A DNA stretch of 64,000 nucleotides, from assembly GCF_000328475.2 (NCBI RefSeq), contig NC_026479.1:1302001-1366000 (forward strand), in the 5' to 3' direction. Origin of the DNA: Mycosarcoma maydis. Taxonomy: Eukaryota; Basidiomycota; Ustilaginomycetes; Ustilaginales. Every line of letters starts with the position of its first letter. Position 1 is the stretch's first letter. Shown here piece after piece: positions 8,944-18,806 of this stretch. The position numbers and the translations under genes were made by a program. A model generated the notes under the pieces. The model saw only the letters and a program-made list of their open reading frames with translations. It was not told the origin of the DNA and did no database searches.

Positions 8944-10869
8944 CTATGGAAGGTTGGTCATACTGTACTGAAACCTTGAGTCGCGAAGACCAGGAACTGT
9001 GTGAGGGTTCATCTGATCAAACAGGTGACGCTGTATCAAGAAAAAGCCCTTGTTGATGAGAAGCCGCCGTGCTCTACCAACCTCGGGCCCAAATTTCCAT
9101 ACGACCATCACACCCCTATGGTTCCAGCCGAGCCACGGGACTTCGCGGGAAAAATCCAGCATGTACATCTCACCATTTTCCTCCGTAACGATCTTAACTG
9201 CCAGCCCCCTACGAAATCGAGCTGCCGAAATCAGAGGCAGATTTTCGATCTGTCTTGGACTGAGAGTGAGCGGAGTGAGAGTTCCAGGAGGAAGACCCGC
9301 CGCCCTCAACCATCTCCTCATCGGCGCCAGATTTTCGACGGTGGACTGTTGAGCAACATAAAAATGTCTGCCAGAAATATGGTCACTGCTCGAAATAGCA
9401 CGTTGTAGTTGGCCAGACTCGATCAGAGCCCGGATTTCCGGATGTTGCTGGAGATCTGGAGCGATTCCCAGTCCGGGTGTGATGCTATCATCAGTATCGG
9501 CTTCAATGATACCAAGCTTTGTACCATCCTGATGGTTAGCTTCACTGGGGCGTTGTGCGACGAAGTAGTAGCTTTTACGCGTTGCCGCTTGGTGTGTATC
9601 GAGACGCGAAAAGTCTTCAAGAGAGAAAGAATGGAAGCCATAGAAGTACATGTTCAGAGAACCAGCTGGATCGGGTCTACCAATTTCCCAGGCAGCAACA
9701 CCTGAGCCGTATCTGTTGCGTGAGATTGTTTTTGCGGTGGTGAGAGGGAAAACAAGAATGTATCTGGCCTCGTCGTCGTCTTGAAGAAGGATCTGTTTCG
9801 CTATTTTTCGGCTCCAGAAGAATGTACGGAAGAATGTGTCGGGATTGGCTGGAAATCTACTCCTTTGCAAATAAGCTCGATTTGCTCGTGTGCCATCGGC
9901 GTCATCAGCTGATGCGGGCAGCCTAAGTTCATTGATCAGACGAGTCACTTTAGGATCGTTCCGTTGAGAGAAGCGAAAGTAGGAACCTGAGAGCGGTCGC
10001 AGATCTTTAGGGTCATAATGTCGGTTCTGAGCTGCAAGTTCTCCTGCAACAATTGCTCTTGAAGATGCAGCTGCTTTTGGCAAATCGTGACGTTTTCTGG
10101 GCTCGTAGCGGAGCTTTTTAACAGGTAAGAGGGGCACATTGCCATCGGTCTCCGGGGATCTAACCAGAAGAGGATCAGTGTCCGCTCTGTCTCGAGGATT
10201 ACCCGAGGGTCCAGACACAAGGATATTACTGGTGGTCACCGAGGGCGAATGTTGCGCACGAAGTTCACCATACGCACCGCCCGAGCTGAGTTCGCCAGGT
10301 TCAGCAGAGGACTTCCAAGTTCTTGGCTGTGCGAACGTCACGGCTGGCGCGTGCTCTGTTCCGAGCGTTGGAGCGGGTTGCTGAACAAATGCTTGCATTT
10401 GTACAGCCCCGGGTTGATTCACATGTTCAGCGTTGAACGACTGGTCATGAGGCCAGTAAGGACCAGCGGCAAAGCTGGTTGGCTGCCATTGAGGTTGCAA
10501 CAGGACAGGGTGATACTGGACAGTCGGCATGTCAGCATACTGCCAGCCAAATGAATGCCCCAGTGGCCTGGAGCTGCTGGTGGAAGCTTCGGACAGATGC
10601 CAGTATGGTCTGAAGTGCGCCGACTGGTGAGGCTGAGTGGCAAATGCATGACCAGGTGTGCTAGAGCTTCCAGTACGATCAGTAGGCTCCAGGGTTGAGG
10701 AATGCAATGCTGAACTTTCTGCTTCTTCAACATCTCGAGGTAGCTCGTTCAGATCAAAGGCCGTATTCTCCACCAGTTTCGAAGGCGGAGTCGGCAAACA
10801 TGATATCCAGGAGAAACTCCAGAAGGCTGCGAGCAAGCAGGCTTTGGTCGTCGACGTCAATGACACCAT
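8944..10869 (-). CDS. secreted effector-family protein with EAR-type DLNELP motif (641 aa), Jsi1-like
   Basis: Predicted secreted protein starting at the ATG at 10869 (an upstream in-frame GTG is ignored). A signal peptide (CLLAAFWSFSWISC) is followed by FDLNELPRD at about residues 38-46. DLNxxP is the second class of plant EAR motif, which binds TOPLESS co-repressors; I recall the same type of motif, in a secreted protein of similar plan, in the U. maydis effector Jsi1. Next is a long disordered Pro/Ser/Gln/His region to about residue 340, then domain 1 (FFWSRKIAKQILL ... GVAAWEIG ... MYFYGFHSF) and domain 2 (AVKIVTEENGEMYMLDF ... VMVVWKFG ... KGFFLIQRHLFDQM), and the tail TVPGLRDSRFQ...LP. 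Homology to its neighbours is clear. Delivery into plant cells is inference. Confidence 0.85.
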   Translation of the reverse strand: MVSLTSTTKACLLAAFWSFSWISCLPTPPSKLVENTAFDLNELPRDVEEAESSALHSSTLEPTDRTGSSSTPGHAFATQPHQSAHFRPYWHLSEASTSSSRPLGHSFGWQYADMPTVQYHPVLLQPQWQPTSFAAGPYWPHDQSFNAEHVNQPGAVQMQAFVQQPAPTLGTEHAPAVTFAQPRTWKSSAEPGELSSGGAYGELRAQHSPSVTTSNILVSGPSGNPRDRADTDPLLVRSPETDGNVPLLPVKKLRYEPRKRHDLPKAAASSRAIVAGELAAQNRHYDPKDLRPLSGSYFRFSQRNDPKVTRLINELRLPASADDADGTRANRAYLQRSRFPANPDTFFRTFFWSRKIAKQILLQDDDEARYILVFPLTTAKTISRNRYGSGVAAWEIGRPDPAGSLNMYFYGFHSFSLEDFSRLDTHQAATRKSYYFVAQRPSEANHQDGTKLGIIEADTDDSITPGLGIAPDLQQHPEIRALIESGQLQRAISSSDHISGRHFYVAQQSTVENLAPMRRWLRAAGLPPGTLTPLTLSPRQIENLPLISAARFRRGLAVKIVTEENGEMYMLDFSREVPWLGWNHRGVMVVWKFGPEVGRARRLLINKGFFLIQRHLFDQMNPHTVPGLRDSRFQYSMTNLP

Positions 10870-11972
10870 GATAGGCACGAATATCGAAGAAAGAGCTGAG
10901 GTTTCAAAGAGAAGGCGGGTCTAACTGTCTCTATTTGTCTTCGAGGAGGTTTCCAATATTTCAAGGTCAACAGAGCAGAGTGGACTGGCGCCGGGGGACT
11001 TTCGGCTAATAAGCCCTCTGGTGGGGACCACAAGGCATGTCATGATCAATCGGCCTCCGTCAGACGGAATGATGCTCCTGAGGTGAACTTTGCTAAAAGT
11101 GTCTTCTCGACGCACCAATATGGCGTGAGTACGGGCTTCCGGATATTCGCCTGGCAGGAGTGATTGATTGGTTGCAACTGAGCCATCAGGGTTTTGGTTT
11201 GATGAGGCTGCCATACGCTGTTTGGGAGTCTGATGAAGCCCAAAGGCCAGCAACAATGCGTCTCGTACGGCAGGGCGAGAGCATCTGAGCGAGCGGAGCT
11301 CGCCTCCCACTTTCATGTGCCAGTGTTTTTCATGTATCTATTTAATTCTTCTCCTCCATCATCTTTCTCGTCATGGTTAGGCTGGCCATTGCCTAGCGCT
11401 CGAATTTTACCTGTCTGTACCCCCTCCCTATGTCGCTCGCCCTTGCGCTCATCCAGCCCCCCTTTTCCGGAGGGAAGGGAGCCTCATCGAGCTTTCAGGT
11501 CTCACCACAGGCCTCAGCCGCAATCAAAGCATCGTGCATTCAACCAGCGAGTGACGCTTAGCCGGGAAGGAAAATTTTCATAACGGCAAAGACGAGATTG
11601 CCGAGGCGTGACTTCGCAGCGAGTGAAATAGCTCGAGGTAAATTGGGACAGATAAGACTGGTAAGAAGGAGGGTTGAGTGCTGCTAGGCCAATAGCTTGT
11701 GTCTATTTGGGCTTGACGAAACGAGTGGGAATTTTGTATTGAAATGCAGCCTCGGCCATGAAGTTGGTGGCATAGAGTCGATGGCATGTGCTTTTTTGCT
11801 CTACAACGCACTTGGCTGCTCGCCGAAGGAGGGCGAACTTGGTCGGAGGGGCTTAGAGATTTTGTGCGTGTTTTTGGAGCAGAGAGTGGCATAGAGTAGA
11901 ATGGCATAGTCATGAGCGGAGAGGAAGCGAGCTTTACACCACAGTGAAACGATGTGGTTGCAGCATTGACCG
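10870..11972. other. intergenic between effector paralogues
   Basis: No convincing gene. A 131-codon ATG frame on the minus strand (10921-11316) has no signal peptide, domain or resemblance to its neighbours and is probably chance. The region upstream of the 641-aa gene is pyrimidine-rich on the plus strand around 11340-11500. Confidence 0.55.
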
Positions 11973-13874
11973 TCATGGAAGTCCAAGCATGTTGTACTGA
12001 AACGTGGAGTCTCGCAGACCTGGAACACTTTGAGGGGTCAGTTGATCGTACGCTCCGCGATTCAAGTTGAAAAACCCTCTGCAAATCATCAGTCTGCTTC
12101 CCTGTATTTCTGGTCCGATCTGCCAGACTGCGACCGCAGAAGGCAGATAGTCTGCAAGCCAGTCTAGTCTTGCTGAGAACGCGAGCATGAACATCTCGCC
12201 GTCTTTCTCCGTCACCACCTTCACGGCTTGCGGTTTTCGAAATCTAGCAGAAGCGATGAATGGAATGTCCTCGACCTGCTGCCAAAGAAGCGGTCGAAGC
12301 TCGAAGCTGTATGCTCCAAGCCTCGCGTGTGCTTTCCATCTTCGAATAATGGCGACAGTCTTTGACGACTCTTGGTAGATGAAGAGATGTCTGCCCGGTA
12401 TCAAATGCTTCATGGCAAGGACTCGATCAAGCCGCTTGGACCAAATTAATTCCTGTATGTCCGGATGAGAGACCTCTTCAGTTTCACTGAAAAGCTGTTC
12501 CTCGTTTTTAGGTCCAAGCTCGCCTCTTACAATCCTCAACGTCAACTGCTCGTTAGATACGAGAGGCGTGGTTTGATCCAACTGAAACCAAAATCTTCTT
12601 CCCGTAGCTTGTGGGTTCTGTTCCAATGTGTGGTATTCAGCTCCATAGAAGTGGTGGAAGCCTCGGAAGTACAGTCGCAATTTGTCGCTCTGAGGATGCG
12701 ATGCAAACTCCCAAACTCCAACAAGGCTAGAAAGATCCCTACTGAAGACCAATCGATGGTTGGTCAGCAGGATGAAGAATAAGCTTCGTGTCCCTGCTGC
12801 GTCTGGAAGAAGAACCTGCTTGGCCTCTTTACGCTGTATAAAGTAGCGACGGATGAACGTCGAAGGGTCTCTTTGGGCACCAGTACTCAGGAACGCTGGC
12901 TGGTCCCCTTCAGCCGACCTCTGTTGGCTCGAACTTGATGCTGTATTACGTAAGCTCGCGACAAAGGTGTTCACCTTGGTTTCGTAGAGGATGGCAGCCT
13001 CGAACGAAACACCTGAAAAGAGCGTGGGGTCTTGAACGGACTGGGAGCGGAATTCAGCTTCGCTCATACCAGCTAGAGCACGTAAATCGGCTTGTGTAAC
13101 AGGGCGGAGACGCTGCAATCTCTTCTTTTTCTCGACACCAAGGAGAGTCACTGGCAGGAGTGGGGGAATTGTAGAGGAACCTACCGCCTGTGCCGATGTG
13201 ACTGTGTCTGAACTTTCTGGCCAAGACCTCTGTCGAGGGTCTGTTGCAGGAAGGATGGTCCGATCTGAAGCTTGCAATATGCCTTTGCCTTTCAAGGATT
13301 CCTTCTCTTCTTGTGTCCCAAAAGTCGTGGGCCTGGAATCGTACAGGAAGGGAACGCCATGCTGATAAGGAACGTCTTCTGGCGATACTTCTGCGGAAGT
13401 TTCAACGTATTGATTTGGCAGCTGTGGAGCCTCTTGATGAAAGGACTTGAGATGTGAGAGCTTTTGAACTGCCGTTCCTTGCGCGCTACGGGTCGCCTCA
13501 TCGTAGATTTGGTTGGCGCTCGGCGGGCTAAAGGATCCGTAGTGACGCGCATCCCCTGCAGCAGTATGCCCTCCAGGGCCATGAAAGTTCCATGAGAATG
13601 GATAGCTTAGATGTGATGATGGATGATCAAGTTGCTGAAAGACAGGATTAACATGTCCGCTGACTTCGGCATCAGCACTCGCGACGCGAGCCCCTGCGGT
13701 ACTTGCAAAAAACTGTAGAAGACCAATCTCTTCATTTGCGACAGCTTCTTCTGGAAGCTTGTTCAGGTCAATTCCAAGGCCGGATGCTGGACTTGGGGGT
13801 GGAAATGGGGAACACAGCGCGCGGCAAAGGAGCGAGAAGACACCAAAGAGGCATATGACACGTCTGTAGGACAT
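11973..13874 (-). CDS. secreted effector-family protein with EAR-type DLNKLP motif (633 aa)
   Basis: Predicted secreted protein. Signal peptide VICLFGVFSLLCRALC is followed by GIDLNKLPEE; DLNKLP lies at residues 36-41, the same distance after the signal peptide as in the 641-aa neighbour. A disordered region reaches about residue 335. Domain 1 then reads FIQRKEAKQVLLPD ... LVGVWEFA ... LYFRGFHHF and domain 2 reads ASARFRKPQAVKVV ... GEMFMLAFSARLDWL ... VAVWQIG ... CRGFFNLNRGAYDQL, ending SVPGLRDSTFQ...LP. The conservation of the DLNxLP position against divergent surroundings suggests selection. Proposed role: secreted effector acting through TOPLESS-type co-repressors in the host (inference from motif). 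No intron is needed. Confidence 0.85.
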   Translation of the reverse strand: MSYRRVICLFGVFSLLCRALCSPFPPPSPASGLGIDLNKLPEEAVANEEIGLLQFFASTAGARVASADAEVSGHVNPVFQQLDHPSSHLSYPFSWNFHGPGGHTAAGDARHYGSFSPPSANQIYDEATRSAQGTAVQKLSHLKSFHQEAPQLPNQYVETSAEVSPEDVPYQHGVPFLYDSRPTTFGTQEEKESLKGKGILQASDRTILPATDPRQRSWPESSDTVTSAQAVGSSTIPPLLPVTLLGVEKKKRLQRLRPVTQADLRALAGMSEAEFRSQSVQDPTLFSGVSFEAAILYETKVNTFVASLRNTASSSSQQRSAEGDQPAFLSTGAQRDPSTFIRRYFIQRKEAKQVLLPDAAGTRSLFFILLTNHRLVFSRDLSSLVGVWEFASHPQSDKLRLYFRGFHHFYGAEYHTLEQNPQATGRRFWFQLDQTTPLVSNEQLTLRIVRGELGPKNEEQLFSETEEVSHPDIQELIWSKRLDRVLAMKHLIPGRHLFIYQESSKTVAIIRRWKAHARLGAYSFELRPLLWQQVEDIPFIASARFRKPQAVKVVTEKDGEMFMLAFSARLDWLADYLPSAVAVWQIGPEIQGSRLMICRGFFNLNRGAYDQLTPQSVPGLRDSTFQYNMLGLP

Positions 13875-15268
13875 GTTTCGGCGCTATGCGTGCAGAACAG
13901 TGGCCAGTTTGGTGACGGAGAAGAGCTGTGTTCCAGCTTGGGTTGGGTGTGGTGGTAGAACAAAGCTTGGGTGCAAAGAAGGTGGCAAGGACCAATCCTG
14001 ATGATGCAAATAATCGAGCCTTGCGAAAACACCAATGATGTGGGCTAGATCACCGACGCAGAAAGCGACGGTCGAGCGGCATGCATTGTCGAGTAGCCGT
14101 CTTCAAAGCAAGATCGCAAGTCCGCTAGATCGGCAAACTGTTGGAGAAGCTCTAACCCTAAGCCTTCTATACAATAATTCAGTTAATCCTAACCGGAAGG
14201 AACTTCTGTTCGGTAGGTTCCGCCATCAACCGCTGAGCCCAGGACTAGGCACGCCACACTCGCGGGCAACAAAACCGAAGCTCGTCTCCCCCATCAAGTG
14301 CCTACAAATTGCATCTATGCATTATTGAATGAATGCATGTGACAGTTGTGTTGTTTGTGACTTGCAAGCAGGCTATTTCCAGATCGGTGTCGAAGGCATG
14401 GAGAGATAATTCTTGAATATTCTCACCTCTGTGAGACTTCAAAATTAAAATGTATCCTCGATACACTCCCAGGGCTGCAAGGGCACCCATCCACCAGACA
14501 TCATCGACCGGACATACAGACGAGCGAAAAAGGGAGTGAATAACAAGAAATACACTATACAGTATGTGCCTTTGGGCCGAGGGTGTGGCTTGCTTGTGAA
14601 ACACCAAAATGATTGAAAAGAAAAGAAGCAGCCAAGGCACACTTCAAGTGCTGGTGACACCTGGTGACGTGAAGGATAGCTGCTGCGAAAGGGCAAAAGC
14701 ATCTGGGAAGACGGAGCTCGAATCGCTCATTTTATGTGAAGTTCTCATTAGTCGGGTTGACTCTTTGCCGTACTTCTCGACTCATGCTTACTATGCAAGC
14801 CACAGCCTAAGTAGCATAGCAATTTTCAGCACGTATCTTGGTCCTTTTCTAGCCAGCTTTGTGCTCGTCCTTTCAGCGGTCCTGGCGCCTTCCCCCGCGG
14901 TTGAAGGCCTCACAGGTTTGACCATTCCGCAATGGATCGCCTCATGACCTTTGCAAGGCGGTGTCAATCAAACACCGACACGCGCTTGGGTTATCCAGGC
15001 TCAATGCTACGTGTCTACAGGCAGAGAAAAGGGCACACGAGCTTCGGTTTCAGACAATCACGAATCACAAATGGAAGGAGCTGCTTGCGTCTGCTCAAAT
15101 CGCAAAGATGACTTAATTTGCAGAGTTTTAATTCAAGGTACTGTAACTTTGCCATCGGCGATTATCGCAAACAGCAAGCTTTCGTGCTCTTAGGCCGAGA
15201 AATAGTACCACGGGACAAGGATAGCAAATGAAATCTCTGCCACCACCATGACAAACTCGGTGCCGTGC
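13875..15268. other. intergenic, 1.4 kb
   Basis: No gene seen. Near 14150 the sequence CTAACCCTAAG resembles less than two fungal telomere units and is probably chance. Short open frames on both strands carry no family features. Confidence 0.55.
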
Positions 15269-16210
15269 TCATGGAGAGTAGAGAAATAGCCTTTCCCTGC
15301 CGTCTACAAAAATTGGCTCCGAGATCATCAGCGGCTCTGCAGAGGCCCTCTCCACAAGATTGTAGAAAAATTGGGCAGTGCTGTGGAACAGACCTAGAAA
15401 CGCAAGGAAGTTTCCGTTATTGGTGGTGCTCCATGCCGACATTTGCGACCTAAGCCTCGGTCCGCTTCCTGGCTTCAGCTTGTCGTGATAACAAATTAGC
15501 ACTTCTCCTGGATCGACCAAAGGTGAGAAATATTGCGGCAGCTTGAGCTTATAGACGAACCCTCCTTGCAAGATCCCGCCTACCCGGACGAGCATCTCAT
15601 TGATGCTGATTTGCTGATCCGTTCGAACATGCTCCTCGAAGAAGCGTTGAGCCCATTTGGGCGATGCCACCTTCGTGATGGCATCTTTATAAAAATATTC
15701 AAACCAGAAAGAGGGCACGTATTGTGTTTGCCACGGAAGCACCAAGTACTTCCCTTGAGGAAATTGCTGCATGAGAGAAGTCTCTAGAGAAGCATCCAGG
15801 CCTGGTGTGACGGGGACTCGGATGTGAAGATTTTGCTGAAGGTGACCTGTTCCAGGACCAAGGAAGTGCTGCCGTACAGAGGGGGGCTCCTCAGGGATCG
15901 AGATTCGGTACGGAACGTCTTCAAAAGCCGCAGGTAACTGCGAACTACCGTCTGGATCCCCTCGGCCGAATGAAGAATGTTGACCGATCTCAAACGGGAC
16001 TGGGAGTGAAGCGTGACCAGTAGTTAGCATTCCGGAATACTGCGGCAGACCGAGCGTCAGTTCTGTTGAGATAGAATCCTGAGGTCGAAGAGCTTCACCA
16101 ATGTCATTGAGTTGCGAAGTGGGAGGAGCGGCATTCACCGAGGTGAGCATCAGCCCAAAGAAGGTAAAGTTCAAGCAAAGCTTCAACATGCTCGATAATA
16201 TCCGTAGCAT
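15269..16210 (-). CDS. secreted effector-family protein, small paralogue 1 (313 aa)
   Basis: Predicted secreted protein beginning at an ATG, with signal peptide LNFTFFGLMLTSVNA. The first half is disordered and Pro/Ser-rich. From about residue 190 it resembles the C-terminal domain of the neighbouring family members: INEMLVRVGGILQGG, FVYKLKLPQYF, LICYHDKLK, then SAWSTTNNGNFLAFLGLFH, which parallels the VSFWSTADAGSKLALLGVF segment of the 283-aa protein. It carries one such domain where the large paralogues have two. No DLNxxP is present (QLNDIG follows the signal peptide). It is more divergent from the 283/279-aa pair than they are from each other. Function unknown. Confidence 0.78.
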   Translation of the reverse strand: MLRILSSMLKLCLNFTFFGLMLTSVNAAPPTSQLNDIGEALRPQDSISTELTLGLPQYSGMLTTGHASLPVPFEIGQHSSFGRGDPDGSSQLPAAFEDVPYRISIPEEPPSVRQHFLGPGTGHLQQNLHIRVPVTPGLDASLETSLMQQFPQGKYLVLPWQTQYVPSFWFEYFYKDAITKVASPKWAQRFFEEHVRTDQQISINEMLVRVGGILQGGFVYKLKLPQYFSPLVDPGEVLICYHDKLKPGSGPRLRSQMSAWSTTNNGNFLAFLGLFHSTAQFFYNLVERASAEPLMISEPIFVDGRERLFLYSP

Positions 16211-17112
16211 GAGATGGAGGAAGAAAGTTGACGAGGTCGTGGGGCGGAAGGCCTCTTGTAAGATTACTTACAAGTTCTCAAATCGTGGATCGAGAGTCCT
16301 GAAACATCGAATAGCAACACGAGCCAAGAGCAGTCAGAGCAGCAAATTAGGCTGGCGATAATGTGGCGGTGCCGTTGTAGATTTTGCGACCGATTCAAGG
16401 TGCTGGAGCGAGACATTGGTGAAGCTGTGGTCTTGACTGATGAGATTCTAGCGTTGCTGCTTTTCAGCAACAAGAGGCCTTCTTTCTCCTTCTATTTGAA
16501 ATTTCTTCAATGCGTACCAAACAAAGTCCCCGAGTTTGCGTCCAACAGTTACTGATGGAAAGAGGGGGTAACCGTGGCTAAAACTGAGTGCGTCAGAGCT
16601 GGTTTAGGCCTACAGTCCATCGATCGCTGGCTGAAACAGCACTGAGGTGAACAAGGAAGTGAGGAACTTATAGAGCGAATACATGGTACTTAGATTGTGA
16701 CTTTTGTTGCCACATAGTGGTCATGGTTAGAAGAGAAGAGACGAACACAACCGAGGTATATCGAATGAAGAAGTCTATGCAGGAAGTGGGTGAGACGATC
16801 TCTTCCTTTACGAAACGCTCTCTTGTCTCGCCTACTTGTACAAGTTACAGGCCTTCAGCTTCTTCACTCTTGCGTCGCCAATCCTCCTTAGAATCTGCAA
16901 CCAATTGCATTCGCTCTCTCGTCTCAAGAAGAAAGGCTCTAATTCATTCGACAGGAATTAACTGGCAGAATGCTACTACAATTCGCCATCAGAAAGTTGT
17001 CCAATGGCCTAGGAAGAAGAAGGAACGCATAATTATGTGAGCTAAAGTTTGGTGAATCGAAGGAACTTTCGCTTGAGCTCATAGGGTTTATGGATTTCTA
17101 TGCATTCGTGGT
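16211..17112. other. intergenic, 0.9 kb
   Basis: No gene seen. It holds the upstream region of the 313-aa paralogue and the 3' flank of the 283-aa paralogue. A plus-strand open frame at 16717-17040 has no recognisable features. Confidence 0.55.
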
Positions 17113-17964
17113 TTAGGTACTGTAGTAAACGTCAATCCTCTGTGCACCTGGATAGTGCATCTTGAGTGTCTCCCAGGTCGTCCTGGACATCTGGAAAACG
17201 CCAAGTAGGGCGAGCTTTGAACCGGCATCGGCGGTGCTCCAGAAAGAAACAAAGTCATACACCGTCCGTTCCCTGAATGTAAACTTGGTATGGTATCTGC
17301 CAAGCACCTCGGCCGGTGCATAAATGCCAGCTTCGTGTAACCATTCAGTGGGGATTGGCAGCTTGTAGGTATTACCCTGCACCAACAAAGAGACTACTTT
17401 TGCTTGATATTGAGCCATCTCGTCCTCTGAAAACTCGAGCTCGGGAACTATCGTCTCTTTGTAGTTTGGCAAGGTCGAGATCATGCGGTTGTAGATATTG
17501 GCGAACCACGGTACATGAAGTTGTATCATCTCTTTCGGCAACTCGAGCCAGCTTTCATGGTGTGGAATGTTTCGCAGATTGGAAAAATCCAAGTCGATTT
17601 GAGGCAAGAGCACTGTAGAACTTGCTGACCCTGGCGTGCCAGGATGCTGAGAAGGTGCCACCCGTCGAGCCTCAGAGGCGGGAAAAACTGGCTGAAACGG
17701 TGAGGAAGGAGAATGCGAGAATCTGATAACGTCAACGTGTGACGATGCAGGACCAGAGCTACCTGTTCCTTCTTTGCGCACTACATGCTCGACGAGCTGC
17801 TGGTAAGCTGCTGCACGTGAACCTCTGGCGTCGGGGACAGCCTGCTCCGGACTTCGTTGATGCTCGAGTCCAACCTCGATGTCTTTTCCGAAAAGTCGCA
17901 GCAGAGGCTGTGCATGACTCAAAGCGAGTCCGAACAGAGCAGCAGCCAGAAGAATGAGACGCAT
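17113..17964 (-). CDS. secreted effector-family protein, small paralogue 2 (283 aa)
   Basis: Predicted secreted protein. The start is the ATG at 17964; an in-frame TTG five codons upstream lies in the 5' leader. Signal peptide LILLAAALFGLALSHAQ. The N-terminal 75 residues are nearly identical to those of the gene at 18807, while the rest is only moderately similar. Residues 122-130 read QIDLDFSNL, a leucine-spaced acidic segment also kept in the 279-aa copy. The folded part (about 160-283) reads EFSEDEMAQYQ, NTYKLPIPTEWLHEAG, VSFWSTADAGSKLALLGVF and TWETL, and aligns with domain 2 of the large paralogues (ELTEDEMYQLG, TYMLAYHQTLAWL). A TATA element lies 91 bp upstream of the ATG. Role unknown; effector function is inferred. 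Confidence 0.82.
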   Translation of the reverse strand: MRLILLAAALFGLALSHAQPLLRLFGKDIEVGLEHQRSPEQAVPDARGSRAAAYQQLVEHVVRKEGTGSSGPASSHVDVIRFSHSPSSPFQPVFPASEARRVAPSQHPGTPGSASSTVLLPQIDLDFSNLRNIPHHESWLELPKEMIQLHVPWFANIYNRMISTLPNYKETIVPELEFSEDEMAQYQAKVVSLLVQGNTYKLPIPTEWLHEAGIYAPAEVLGRYHTKFTFRERTVYDFVSFWSTADAGSKLALLGVFQMSRTTWETLKMHYPGAQRIDVYYST

Positions 17965-17979
17965 CCTGACCTGTCTCAA
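17740..17979 (-). repeat. near-identical 240-bp 5' segment, copy A
   Basis: These 240 bases cover 15 bases of leader, the signal peptide and about the first 75 codons of the 283-aa gene. I count 4 mismatches with 19422-19661 in the 279-aa gene. The coding sequence beyond this point diverges sharply between the two genes, so this is a mosaic. Confidence 0.85.
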
Positions 17980-18806
17980 CGATCAGACGAGAGGATGAAG
18001 GGTGAAAATGAAGCTGATATCGGAGTAGTCAGAAGTCCTCTTCTTAAGGCCGTTCTTATAATTAACTAGGGAGCTGTCACATGCCATCCAATCACAGAAT
18101 CACCAGTCCCACTGTTAAGCATTTTTGCCCCATCGGCTGAAGGGGGGAACTTATGGATAAGGATGCTTTCCCAAGACCAAACCAGGGAAATCATCAGCCT
18201 TGTTGCACCAACAGTACCAACGCATCATGCATGCCTGTGTGACACAATCAAGTGTGGTACCTCATTCGAGTTATCGAAGCAGCGAGCTCAAGATGGGCCG
18301 CGTTGACCCCTCTGACGGCATCCGACTCATGCAGGAGTGGCCCACAGGATGCATGATAAAGAAAGACACCCATCCCGGAATACCGTTCACAGGGGCGGAA
18401 TGACGAAAAGGATGAAGATGTGATGGGACTTGTCAAAATACGATTCGGCTGAGTTAAAGAAGAGGCAAGCAGGAGCAAGTGAGGATCAACTTGCAAGGCT
18501 GTGGCTTGCCTGCCGACTACAAGAAAATCAGAAGATGATGGTGAGACGAGAGAAGACGTTAAACAAATATGACAGATCTATTGCATGTGTACGTGGAGCA
18601 GAGGGATGGAGCGCATATGCAAACAAAGACAGGGGTGATGTGTAAAGATCCCACTTGAAGGCGGAAGCATGTCGAACTCATGTTTGTTGCATTCGTGATT
18701 CACGATTCAGTCAGTCAGATAAACATTCGTGATTTGTTCTTGCTCGAGTTCATGAGTCATGTAAATGCGGACCTAATCAGCGCACTTGTCGAGAATAGGA
18801 GACTGA
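17965..18806. other. intergenic between tandem small paralogues
   Basis: No gene seen. The part upstream of the 283-aa gene (about 18055-18250) is recognisably similar to the region upstream of the 279-aa gene (about 19736-19930), for example CCCACTGTTAAGCATTT against CCCACTGTCGAACATTT. The duplicated unit therefore includes the promoter. Heptamer copies occur at 18691-18709 and 18727-18740. Confidence 0.6.
18055..18060 (-). promoter_or_regulatory. TATA-like element of the 283-aa gene
   Basis: TATAAG on the minus strand, 91 bp upstream of the ATG at 17964. The paralogue at 18807 has TATAAA at the matching distance (90 bp), which supports a real core promoter. Confidence 0.5.

Noticed and set aside
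10921..11316. 131-codon ATG frame between effector genes
   Set aside because: No signal peptide, no similarity to the neighbouring family, and no coding signature that I can see.
14150..14162. telomere-like CTAACCCTAAG
   Set aside because: Less than two repeat units; not enough for an interstitial telomere.
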